From assembly GCA_903940375.1 (NCBI GenBank), contig CAJAKT010000018.1:1-9855 (forward strand): a stretch of 9,855 nt of DNA. The letters are read 5' to 3'. Position 1 is the stretch's first letter. The number at the start of each line of letters is the position of its first letter. The notes under the pieces were generated by a model. It was not told the DNA's origin, did no database searches, and saw only the letters and a list, made by a program, of their open reading frames with translations. Of the stretch, positions 1-5,703 are shown piece after piece. A program made the position numbers and the translations under genes. This DNA comes from an uncultured bacterium. Lineage in GTDB: Bacteria; Actinomycetota; Actinomycetes; S36-B12.

Positions 1-2085
1 AGCCGGCGGCTGACGCTCATCGCCCTTGCGGTCGGCATCCTGCTCTGGGCAGTCGGCTCGGCCATCCTCAATGCCGCCGTCCCCGCCTCCGCGACGACCT
101 TCCCCGCGCCCGGTGAGTTCTTCTTCCTCACCTCGTATCTGGGCCTGGGCGCCTTCATCGTGCTCGACGCCACGTCACGCGGTTCACGCGCCGAGACCGC
201 CTGGCTGGATGCCGCGATCGTCCTGGGCGGAACCGCCGCAATCGCGGGCAGCCTGTTGCTGACTCCGTTCGCCAGCAACTTCCCGGAGGGCGGCATCCCG
301 CTCCTCCTCGCCGTGCTCTTCCCGCTCATCGACCTGGTACTCGCCCTCGTCGTGGTCGGGCAGTGGGCACTGTCGGCTCGGCCGTGGTCCTGGCGGACCG
401 CATCCCTCATCTCCGGCTTCGTCCTCCTGGCGATCGCCGACTCCAGCCTCGTCCTCAACCTGTCTACGGGCACATACGCCTTCTCGATCTATCTCGACAT
501 GATGTGGGGCGCCTCGTTCATGCTGATCGTGGGCGCGGCCGTTGCGCCGCGTCCACCACAGGTCAGCCTGGCTCGCAGACTGCCAGGCGGCTTCCTCATC
601 GCGTCCTTCGTCGCAGCGATCGTCCTGCTCCTCGTGCGCCCGCAGGGAGTGCTCGGCTGGGCGATCTCGATACCGGCCGCAGTCACGCTGCTCGCCACGG
701 GAGCGCGCCTTGCAGTCGCGCTGCGTGAGTCTCGGCAGGCCGGCGAGGCCTTCCAGCTGGCGCAGACCGATGACCTCACGGGGCTGCCGAACCGACGCGC
801 GGTGCTGCGTGCCCTTGACGATGGGATCGCCGCACAGCGGCCCATGGGCCTGATGCTCCTTGATCTCGACGGTTTCAAGGAGGTCAACGACACCCTCGGA
901 CACAGCGCCGGTGACACCCTGCTCGAACTGATTGCCCTGCGCATGCGCGACTCCCTGCCACAGGAGATCCAGCTCGCCCGCATCGGCGGCGACGAGTTCG
1001 CGATCCTCGTCCATGACGACGACGAGCTCGATCTTCTTGAACGGGCGCAGTCCATCAGGCAGACCCTGCTCGCCCCCGCCAAGGTCGATGGCATGGATCT
1101 GGCGATGCACGCCTCACTCGGGATAACGATCCGCGAGCCGGGTGACACTCGTGCCGCCGATCTGCTCCGCCGGGCCGACGTGGCGATGTACGAGGCGAAG
1201 GTCACTCGCTCGGGTGCCCAGCTCTACGACGCGCAGCGCGACGAGTTCTCCCGTCAGCGCCTGCGCATGGGCGAGGAGCTGCGACGCTCCCTGCAGAAGG
1301 GCCACGTCGTCGTCTGGTACCAGCCGAAGGTCGACGCCATGACGCAGATGGCGGTCGGTATGGAGGCACTCGTGCGCTGGGCGCATCCCGAGCGCGGCAT
1401 GATCCCGCCGATGGCCTTCCTGTCGGTGGCCCGGCGATCTGGCCTCATGCACGAACTGTCCGAAGTGGTCGCCCGCGCCGCGGTCGCTGATGCCCAGAAG
1501 TGGCAACGAGCGGGCCTCGACCTCAACGTCGCCATCAACCTCGCACCCTCCGAGCTGCTCAGCGGCAAGCTGCTGCCACTGCTGTACGACTTCATCCACC
1601 GGGCGGAGATCCCCTCGCACACCATCACGGTCGAGGTAACCGAGGACACCTTCCTCGCCGATCCTGAGCGCGCCCGCGACATCCTGACCGAGGTCAGGCG
1701 CCAGGGCCTGAAGACATCGATCGATGACTACGGGACGGGGTTCTCGTCCCTTGCCTATCTACGCGACCTTCCGGTCACCGAGTTGAAGATGGACCGTTCC
1801 TTCGTTGCCACGGTATGCGCGGACGACCGCAGCCGGCTCATCGTCTCCTCGACCATCGACATGGCACACGCACTTGATCTGCGCGTCGTCGCCGAGGGCG
1901 TCGAGAGTGCGGCGGTCGCCTCCGAGGTTGTCGCCATGGGTGTCGACCTCCTGCAGGGGTACCACCTGTCACCACCCATGCCCGCGAACCAGGTCGAGGC
2001 GTGGGTGCGGCAGTGGAACGAGCAGTCGATGATCTCCCGCTCGTCCGACAGCCCCGGCCACTGGCGGGACTCGTCGGTCTCCTGA
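1..2085 (+). CDS. Membrane-anchored GGDEF-EAL c-di-GMP turnover protein (5' end missing)
   Basis: The reading frame is open from base 1, so the true start lies before the window; a GTG at 160 is only an internal codon. The visible 694 residues (numbered from base 1) begin with several hydrophobic segments within about residues 4-240, consistent with an integral-membrane sensor region. No PAS domain is evident. The GGDEF domain follows: DDLTGLPNRR from residue 257, the LDLDGFKEVNDTLGH stretch, and GGDEF at 329-333. The EAL domain has EALVRW from 455, DDYGTG at 575-580, LKMDRSFV, AEGVE from 631 and the QGY glutamine at 652, so its metal and catalytic residues look intact. The inhibitory RxxD I-site expected just before GGDEF is absent (PQEI there). 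By family knowledge it makes c-di-GMP from GTP and/or hydrolyses it to pGpG at the cytoplasmic membrane; which activity dominates cannot be read here. It converges on the next gene with a 17-nt gap. Confidence 0.95.
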   Translation, partial: SRRLTLIALAVGILLWAVGSAILNAAVPASATTFPAPGEFFFLTSYLGLGAFIVLDATSRGSRAETAWLDAAIVLGGTAAIAGSLLLTPFASNFPEGGIPLLLAVLFPLIDLVLALVVVGQWALSARPWSWRTASLISGFVLLAIADSSLVLNLSTGTYAFSIYLDMMWGASFMLIVGAAVAPRPPQVSLARRLPGGFLIASFVAAIVLLLVRPQGVLGWAISIPAAVTLLATGARLAVALRESRQAGEAFQLAQTDDLTGLPNRRAVLRALDDGIAAQRPMGLMLLDLDGFKEVNDTLGHSAGDTLLELIALRMRDSLPQEIQLARIGGDEFAILVHDDDELDLLERAQSIRQTLLAPAKVDGMDLAMHASLGITIREPGDTRAADLLRRADVAMYEAKVTRSGAQLYDAQRDEFSRQRLRMGEELRRSLQKGHVVVWYQPKVDAMTQMAVGMEALVRWAHPERGMIPPMAFLSVARRSGLMHELSEVVARAAVADAQKWQRAGLDLNVAINLAPSELLSGKLLPLLYDFIHRAEIPSHTITVEVTEDTFLADPERARDILTEVRRQGLKTSIDDYGTGFSSLAYLRDLPVTELKMDRSFVATVCADDRSRLIVSSTIDMAHALDLRVVAEGVESAAVASEVVAMGVDLLQGYHLSPPMPANQVEAWVRQWNEQSMISRSSDSPGHWRDSSVS

Positions 2086-2102
2086 CCGCACGCAGTTCCG
2101 CG

Positions 2103-2834
2103 TCAGGCAGCGGCGACCGGCATGAGCTGGCTGTAGTTGGCATGAACGGGCATCAGGCGCGGACGCAGCTCGAATGTCGAGGCATCCGGCACCGAGATGC
2201 CGTCGAGGCCGATGCCCAGGGTCATCAGACGGTAGGCATCCGGGTTCATCCGACGCTGCGCATCGATCATGCCGGCGCAGTGCCCGTAGACGGGCGTGCT
2301 GGCCGGCGAGCCCAGGTACTCCCCGGTTCGCGTGCCCGGCAGCGCCGACATGATGTAGTCGGACATCGTCAGCACCCGGCGAACCTGGTCATCGAGGATC
2401 GCCGTGATCGAGGTGACCCCGTTCGCCCGCGTGCCCTGGACGATGCCGTGGTACAGCGCGATGGCCGCGGACATCCGGCTGCCGCGGTAGTCCTTGCGCA
2501 CGCCGAGGGTGGCGATGTCCCAGGAGGTGGTCGGGTCGACGCTTGCCGCACCGGCGGAACGACGGCCGTCGACACCCCACGGCGCACGGCTGACATCGTT
2601 CAGCGTCTTGAGGCCCGCGGCACCCGGTGTGATGAGCCGGCAGGCGCCGATGACGTACCCGTCTTCGTCCGCAACGGCCACAAAGACTGACTGGTCATTG
2701 TACGGTCCGTACTCCTCTGCGAGCTGGTCGCGAGTGTTTCCGAAGGCCTGGAGGAACACGTCCTCCTCGCATTCGCGCGCCGCGTCAAGCAGGTCACCAC
2801 GGACATCGAAATGCAGGTTCAGCAGAGCGTTCAT
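2103..2834 (-). CDS. GNAT-fold acyltransferase resembling LuxI/FeeM-type acyl-amino-acid or autoinducer synthases
   Basis: This 243-aa protein starts at an ATG preceded by a strong GGAGG (RC of about 2840-2848) with 7-nt spacing, so the start is well supported. The N-terminal half follows the pattern of acyl-homoserine-lactone and FeeM-type N-acyl amino acid synthases: an acidic EEDVF (residues 23-27), a hydrophilic stretch ending EEYGPYND (40-47), a beta-strand VFVAVADEDG (50-59), then GACRL (63-67) with an Arg-Leu where LuxI enzymes carry their conserved RL. A GNAT-like core follows: SWDIATLGVRKDYRG (104-118), with a helix that would bind the acyl carrier. The C-terminal 100 residues (LPGT, YLGSPAS, PVYGHC) are not ones I can assign. 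By analogy it would transfer an acyl group from acyl-CoA or acyl-ACP to an amine. The substrate is unknown, and the LuxI link is pattern reading rather than an alignment score. It could equally be a plain GNAT acetyltransferase. It lies 171 nt downstream of the SpeD-like gene on the same strand. Confidence 0.7.
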   Translation of the reverse strand: MNALLNLHFDVRGDLLDAARECEEDVFLQAFGNTRDQLAEEYGPYNDQSVFVAVADEDGYVIGACRLITPGAAGLKTLNDVSRAPWGVDGRRSAGAASVDPTTSWDIATLGVRKDYRGSRMSAAIALYHGIVQGTRANGVTSITAILDDQVRRVLTMSDYIMSALPGTRTGEYLGSPASTPVYGHCAGMIDAQRRMNPDAYRLMTLGIGLDGISVPDASTFELRPRLMPVHANYSQLMPVAAA

Positions 2835-2882
2835 GACAGTTCCTCCTCGAGTGCTGGGCCGACGAAGGACGGCTCAATCCGG

Positions 2883-2911
2883 ACCATAGGACCGAGAGGA
2901 GAACGTGAGAA
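2883..2911 (-). promoter_or_regulatory. Candidate promoter for the LuxI/FeeM-like GNAT gene
   Basis: On the minus strand a TTCTCA (-35-like, RC of 2906-2911) is separated by 17 nt from TATGGT (-10-like, RC of 2883-2888). Each matches 4 of 6 positions of the sigma-70/SigA consensus. Transcription would begin near 2876, giving a leader of about 42 nt that includes the strong ribosome-binding site. It would let the GNAT gene be transcribed separately from the SpeD-like gene, which fits the terminator-like palindrome upstream of it. The match is modest and could be chance. Confidence 0.3.
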
Positions 2912-2944
2912 TACGAAGAAACCCGAGTGATGCTCGATCAATTT

Positions 2945-2986
2945 GCCTAAAGGAAAATCACATTCGTGTAAGTAACGCGTGTGATT
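2945..2986 (-). terminator. Interrupted palindrome plus T-tract after the SpeD-like gene (terminator/attenuator or operator)
   Basis: A symmetric interrupted palindrome occupies 2956-2986: outer 7-bp arms AATCACA and TGTGATT match perfectly, 2-nt mismatches follow, then inner CGT/ACG arms flank a 7-nt loop. Read on the minus strand it begins 20 nt after the stop of the SpeD-like gene and is followed at once by a T-rich run (TTTTCCTTT, RC of about 2949-2957). That is the arrangement of an intrinsic terminator or attenuator. The stem is short and AT-rich for a high-GC genome, so termination may be partial. The TCACA/TGTGA half-sites and the symmetry also allow a protein-binding operator. Confidence 0.5.
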
Positions 2987-3005
2987 GGAGTGACTTTCTG
3001 TGACC

Positions 3006-3383
3006 TCAGAACTCGCGGTACGACACTTCCGTCGCACTGAAGAAGTCCGTCGTGAAGTCCACCGCGGACCGCGCCGAGAACTCCTTGCACGTGTAGATAT
3101 CCACGCTGAAGAACAGCCGCGGTTGATCCCAGCCATAGAAGTGCGCACCCGATGTTTCCCAGTGAATCCAGCCTGCCCACCCATAGGTATCGGACTGATG
3201 GGTGACGGGCTGCAGGATGGTGACCATGTCGAGAACCCCAGAGAGCTGGGAGAGGTAGTCCTCGATCTGTTCGGCACTGATGGGGGCGGTGACCAGGCCT
3301 TCGACGACAAGGCGCTGGCGGTAGATCTCCGGGGCCAGGTCGACCATGCCGGATGCGTGCATGACTGGGGCGTCTGTGCTCAC
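3006..3383 (-). CDS. SpeD-like (S-adenosylmethionine decarboxylase family) small protein
   Basis: The length, 125 aa, is that of bacterial class 1b SpeD proenzymes. The start is a GTG with GGAG 8 nt upstream; a later ATG (Met8) lacks a ribosome-binding site. The family pattern is readable throughout: RLVVEG strand (24-29), a helix about 35-51, GWAGWI (68-73), a segment TSGAH (77-81), then FFSVDIYTC (91-99), which parallels the SVDVFTC of B. subtilis and T. maritima SpeD including the catalytic Cys (C99), and a C-terminal AVDFTTDFF helix. Aligning on the shared Trp (W85) places Ser78 where SpeD has the Ser that becomes the pyruvoyl group. The preceding Glu is Thr, the following His is Gly, and the catalytic His position is Tyr83, with a His at 81. 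Family members cleave themselves and decarboxylate SAM, or in some neofunctionalised homologues arginine or ornithine. Substrate and activity here are open. No spermidine synthase gene is near. Confidence 0.72.
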   Translation of the reverse strand: MSTDAPVMHASGMVDLAPEIYRQRLVVEGLVTAPISAEQIEDYLSQLSGVLDMVTILQPVTHQSDTYGWAGWIHWETSGAHFYGWDQPRLFFSVDIYTCKEFSARSAVDFTTDFFSATEVSYREF

Positions 3384-3454
3384 GGGAGGGGCTCCGATCG
3401 GCGGCTGATGCAGCGGCAGCAGGGGGAAGCGGCCGAGCTGGTCTGGTTTACGTC

Positions 3455-3483
3455 AGATTAGGGGCGGATGTGACGGATGTTGC
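3455..3483 (-). promoter_or_regulatory. Weak candidate promoter for the SpeD-like gene
   Basis: On the minus strand TAATCT (RC of 3455-3460) fits the TANNNT pattern of an actinobacterial -10 and has GCAACA (RC of 3478-3483) 17 nt upstream as a poor -35. The start point would be near 3448, about 65 nt before the GTG start. An inverted repeat (3486-3517) lies directly upstream of the -35, a position suited to an activator or a repressor. The evidence is motif matching only. Confidence 0.25.
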
Positions 3484-3485
3484 GT

Positions 3486-3517
3486 ACGGGATTCGGCGTG
3501 TCGTCTGAATTTCCCGT
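3486..3517. repeat. Inverted repeat upstream of the SpeD-like gene
   Basis: ACGGGATTC (3486-3494) is mirrored by GAATTTCCCGT (3507-3517): 9 paired bases with a 2-nt bulge around a 12-nt loop. It lies in the 169-nt gap between the small GNAT and the SpeD-like gene, within a locally AT-richer stretch (3481-3540 is 29/60 G+C). No T-tract follows on the minus strand, so it is a poor intrinsic terminator for the upstream GNAT gene. An operator for the SpeD-like gene is possible but unproven. Confidence 0.4.
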
Positions 3518-3552
3518 TACATTCCGATTACGTGTTTTGTCCCAATGAACGG

Positions 3553-3990
3553 TCAACCCGGCCGGCGAAGCCGGATATCGGACGCCCGCTCCTCGTTCCC
3601 GCTGCCGTCGGTGCGCTCCACCTCAGCGAACCCGTGGGCGGCGTAGAACCGACGCGCCACCTCGTTCTGCGCGAACACCCACAGCTCCACGGTCGCCTCC
3701 GCGCACACCAGGTCGAGCAGCGCGGTACCGATTCCGCTGCGCCAGCTCGGCGGATCGATGTAGAGGTGGTTCAACCAGCCATCGCGCCGGAGGGCGAACC
3801 CGAGGAGATTGCCATCGCTGTCGGCCCCCCAACTCGCAGAGGTCTCGATCTCCCTGGTGAAGAAGTGCGCATCCTCCTCGGGCGTGTGCAGCACCGGGAG
3901 CCACGGCATCGCGGCGGCACGGCTGCGCCGGAACATCGCGCAGACCACATCGACATCCGCTGCGACCAGCGGGCGGACCGACCACGTCAC
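3553..3990 (-). CDS. Small GNAT-family N-acetyltransferase
   Basis: This 145-aa single-domain GNAT would transfer acetyl from acetyl-CoA to an amine; the substrate is unknown. It opens with SVRPLVAADVDVV, the usual beta1-alpha1 of the fold. GNLLGFALRRDGWLNHLYIDP (60-80) gives strands 3 and 4, SGIGTALLDLV (85-95) is the acetyl-CoA pyrophosphate loop, and ELWVFAQNEVARRFYAAHGF (102-121) is the typical motif B ending in the GF turn. In the loop the usual Arg/Gln of Q/RxxGxG is displaced by one (WRSGIG). The start is GTG; its only upstream signal lies inside the end of the secreted-protein gene, whose TAG stop is 5 nt away, so translation is probably coupled and the two genes likely share a transcript. 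The last codons contain a CCGGC-GAA-GCCGG mini-hairpin. Confidence 0.88.
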   Translation of the reverse strand: MTWSVRPLVAADVDVVCAMFRRSRAAAMPWLPVLHTPEEDAHFFTREIETSASWGADSDGNLLGFALRRDGWLNHLYIDPPSWRSGIGTALLDLVCAEATVELWVFAQNEVARRFYAAHGFAEVERTDGSGNEERASDIRLRRPG

Positions 3991-3995
3991 GTGAA

Positions 3996-4532
3996 CTACT
4001 GAACGGCCGCCATGCTCCTGGCGATCTTCAGGAGCTGCTGTGCACTGAGGTTCTTGGTCCCGAACGTCTCAATCCACACAGTGGTGGGACGAAGTCCCTT
4101 CGCCGCCGGCAACGTCACCTGCAAGTTGCCGCCGTACTTCAGCACATCGGCCTTGGTGCATGCCTTCTTCGACGCCGGATCGCAGTACGCCTGAATGGTC
4201 GCCTTGGCTCCGTCGACAGTTGCCGTGAGCACGGTTGCCCCAATACCGATGTCCTGGCACATCGGGTTGCCCTCCCAGATGCTGAACTGACGTGCCGATG
4301 CCTTGCCGTACACGCCGAGGGAGTTCTGTTCCGTCCCCTTGGGGCAAACAGCATTGCCGCCGAAGTGCTGCAGCGTGAGTCCAGCCGTGTACGACGGCTC
4401 GTAGACCGTGTACGTCACACCGACTTGCATGTCCTGGTACGGGTTGCCCGTGCCCATGGCCTGCGCCGGAGCGGCCAGCCCCAGCACACCGACGGTGGCG
4501 ATGGCGGCGGCAATGGTGCGGAGAGTGCGCAT
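3996..4532 (-). CDS. Secreted four-cysteine protein of unknown function
   Basis: This 178-aa protein has a clear Sec signal peptide: basic MRTLR, a hydrophobic core to about residue 21, and an AQA cleavage site after residue 25. The ATG is preceded by GAGGAG 5 nt upstream. The mature chain has four cysteines (in VCPKG, MCQD, YCDP and ACTK), consistent with two disulfides outside the membrane. Landmarks are the NPYQDMQVGVTYTVYEP opening, EGNPMCQDIG in the middle and LRPTTVWIETFGTK near the end. There is no lipobox, cell-wall anchor or catalytic motif that I recognise. The pattern resembles small exported proteins seen in many actinobacteria, but I cannot name a function. It heads a minus-strand unit with the small GNAT gene and diverges from the RimJ-like gene 85 nt away. 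Confidence 0.85.
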   Translation of the reverse strand: MRTLRTIAAAIATVGVLGLAAPAQAMGTGNPYQDMQVGVTYTVYEPSYTAGLTLQHFGGNAVCPKGTEQNSLGVYGKASARQFSIWEGNPMCQDIGIGATVLTATVDGAKATIQAYCDPASKKACTKADVLKYGGNLQVTLPAAKGLRPTTVWIETFGTKNLSAQQLLKIARSMAAVQ

Positions 4533-4572
4533 ACGGGCTCCTCATCAGGCGTTATGCCAGCGTAGGCGGGTC

Positions 4573-4591
4573 GACTCGCCGAAGACTCGCC
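4573..4591. repeat. Pair of 8-bp direct repeats in a divergent intergenic region
   Basis: GACTCGCC occurs at 4573-4580 and again at 4584-4591 with a 3-nt spacer (GAA), so the centres are 11 bp apart, about one helical turn. The pair sits in the 85-nt gap between the divergent secreted-protein gene and the RimJ-like gene, 26 nt before the ATG of the latter. It is placed like an operator for a protein binding one face of the helix. Two short copies could also be chance in GC-rich DNA. Confidence 0.3.
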
Positions 4592-4617
4592 AGACACACT
4601 GTGGCAGCGTTGCCCAC

Positions 4618-5124
4618 ATGTCGAGCGAACTGATCGAGGGCTACGGGACCGTGACGATCGTCTCCGTATCCGACGACCACCCGCGACCGGAGTCGCCCAG
4701 CCGCTGGGGCGACTGGGGCGACATGGACCCAGCGGCCAAGGACATCGGGCTTGAGCGTTGGATCATCGAACTCACGGCCAACGGTCAGACCCACGTCGTC
4801 GGCGACCTCTCTGCGCACTCCGTCTGGTACGGACCCACAACGGGTTCACGCGCCATCAACATCGGCATCAGCCTCGTCGAGGAGTTCCGCGGCCGCCGCA
4901 TGGGTGGCGTCGCACAGCGCCTGTTAGCCGAACTCCTGCACGACCGCGGCATCGTTCGCGTCGAGGCTTCCACGGATGTGGAGAACATCGCGGAACAGCG
5001 TGCCCTCGAGCGCGCCGGCTTCGCCTACGAAGGCACCCTGCGGCTTGCACAAGGCCGCCGCGACGGACTGCATGACCTGCAGGTGTGGGCGCACGTGCGC
5101 CCGCCGGTGAGCGACCCGAGCTAG
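4618..5124 (+). CDS. RimJ/RimL-like GNAT N-acetyltransferase
   Basis: The ATG at 4618 gives 168 residues. The frame is open back to 4408, but that extension overlaps the divergent secreted-protein gene and lacks GNAT character, so I prefer the short form. No good ribosome-binding site precedes the ATG, which may mean a leaderless or weakly translated message. GNAT features are the RAINIGISLVEEFRGRRMGG stretch (78-97), carrying strand 4 and the acetyl-CoA loop, then VRVEASTDVENIAEQRALERAGF (113-135), and GFAYEGTLR (134-142), a turn shared by RimJ/RimL-type enzymes that acetylate protein N-termini or small amines. An N-terminal SRWGDWGDMDP stretch is a variable lid region. The actual substrate is unknown. 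Its TAG stop is nested in the CTAG shared with the convergent lipoprotein gene. Confidence 0.87.
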   Translation: MSSELIEGYGTVTIVSVSDDHPRPESPSRWGDWGDMDPAAKDIGLERWIIELTANGQTHVVGDLSAHSVWYGPTTGSRAINIGISLVEEFRGRRMGGVAQRLLAELLHDRGIVRVEASTDVENIAEQRALERAGFAYEGTLRLAQGRRDGLHDLQVWAHVRPPVSDPS

Positions 5125-5561
5125 TTCGTCGTGCAGGCCTGCACCCACAGGTCGGCCGGGATCAGGGCATCGGCCGGTGCCTCGGTTGCGCCCGTCTCGA
5201 AGGTGCCGCAGACATCCGTCACCTGCTTGGGGATCCAGAACTGACCCTCGGCCTCGAAGATGTACTGGTCACCGGTGCCGGGGTCGGTGCCGTCGGAAAT
5301 CGTCGCCTGAACCACGGCCCAGCCATCTGAGCACTCGAGCCCGTCGAGCGAATCGACCTGCATGCCGTTGCCGGCAAGCTGCTCGCTGAGCGAGGCCTCG
5401 AGGGTCGCGTTGTCGCATGTCGTCATCCCGCCGACGGCGCTGCCGCTCGGTGCCGGTGCTGACGACTCCGCGCTGGTGCTGCTGCTCGAGCAGGCCGACA
5501 GACCGGCCAGTGCCAGGGTTGCCGCGCCGAGCGCCGCAGCCATCCGAAATGACGTGTTCAT
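5121..5561 (-). CDS. Predicted lipoprotein, four cysteines after the lipobox, unknown function
   Basis: I take the ATG at 5561 (146 aa). A TTG at 5573 would add four residues but has no ribosome-binding site, while the ATG has a G-run (TTGGGGG) 5 nt upstream. The N-terminus is a type II signal peptide: a short MNTSFR n-region, an Ala/Leu core, and lipobox LSAC with the lipidated Cys at residue 24. A Ser/Ala/Pro-rich linker follows to about residue 45. The globular part has four more cysteines (TCDNA, ECSDG, VCGTF, ACTTN), and a strand pattern SDGWAVVQATISDGT...YIFEAEGQFWIP that suggests a small beta-rich extracytoplasmic domain. I recognise no enzymatic motif; a surface or cell-wall role is inferred from location only. 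It converges tail to tail with the RimJ-like gene and diverges from the secreted-protein gene at 5704. Confidence 0.85.
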   Translation of the reverse strand: MNTSFRMAAALGAATLALAGLSACSSSSTSAESSAPAPSGSAVGGMTTCDNATLEASLSEQLAGNGMQVDSLDGLECSDGWAVVQATISDGTDPGTGDQYIFEAEGQFWIPKQVTDVCGTFETGATEAPADALIPADLWVQACTTN

Positions 5562-5664
5562 CAGAACCCCCAAGAGTCACGACATGCATAAGGTCAGGAG
5601 GTCATTCTTGCCCGAGAACAGGCCCCGCTCCGACTGCGACACCGTGAAGCCCATCACGCAGGAC

Positions 5665-5670
5665 TACATT
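5665..5670 (+). promoter_or_regulatory. Candidate -10 element for the small secreted protein gene
   Basis: TACATT (4-5 of 6 consensus bases) lies 33 nt before the ATG at 5704, which would put the transcription start near 5677 with a 27-nt leader that holds the ribosome-binding site. No convincing -35 sits 17 nt upstream, as is common for actinobacterial promoters. It lies in the 142-nt divergent gap 5562-5703, where I see no other clear structure. Confidence 0.25.
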
Positions 5671-5703
5671 CGACGCAGTGACCCCCTACTGAAGGGAACC
5701 CTC

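Noticed and set aside
184..1110. 308-codon minus-strand frame under the GGDEF region
   Set aside because: High-GC DNA gives long antisense frames; the translation is low-complexity and the sense frame carries intact GGDEF motifs.
2001..2690. 229-codon plus-strand frame opposite the LuxI/FeeM-like gene
   Set aside because: It overlaps the end of the EAL gene and is antisense to a gene with a strong ribosome-binding site; no recognisable motifs.
2956..2986. CRP-type site, because of TCACA and TGTGA half-sites
   Set aside because: The half-sites face the opposite way and are much further apart than the TGTGA-N6-TCACA consensus.
3000..3461. 153-codon plus-strand frame opposite the SpeD-like gene
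   Set aside because: It is antisense to a protein with clear family motifs, and its own translation has no domain pattern or ribosome-binding site.
3562..3574. CCGGC-GAA-GCCGG as a terminator
   Set aside because: It lies inside the last codons of the small GNAT gene, has only 5 bp and a 3-nt loop, and no T-tract follows.
4408..4617. Upstream extension of the RimJ-like GNAT
   Set aside because: It would overlap the start of the divergent secreted-protein gene, and the added residues lack GNAT features.
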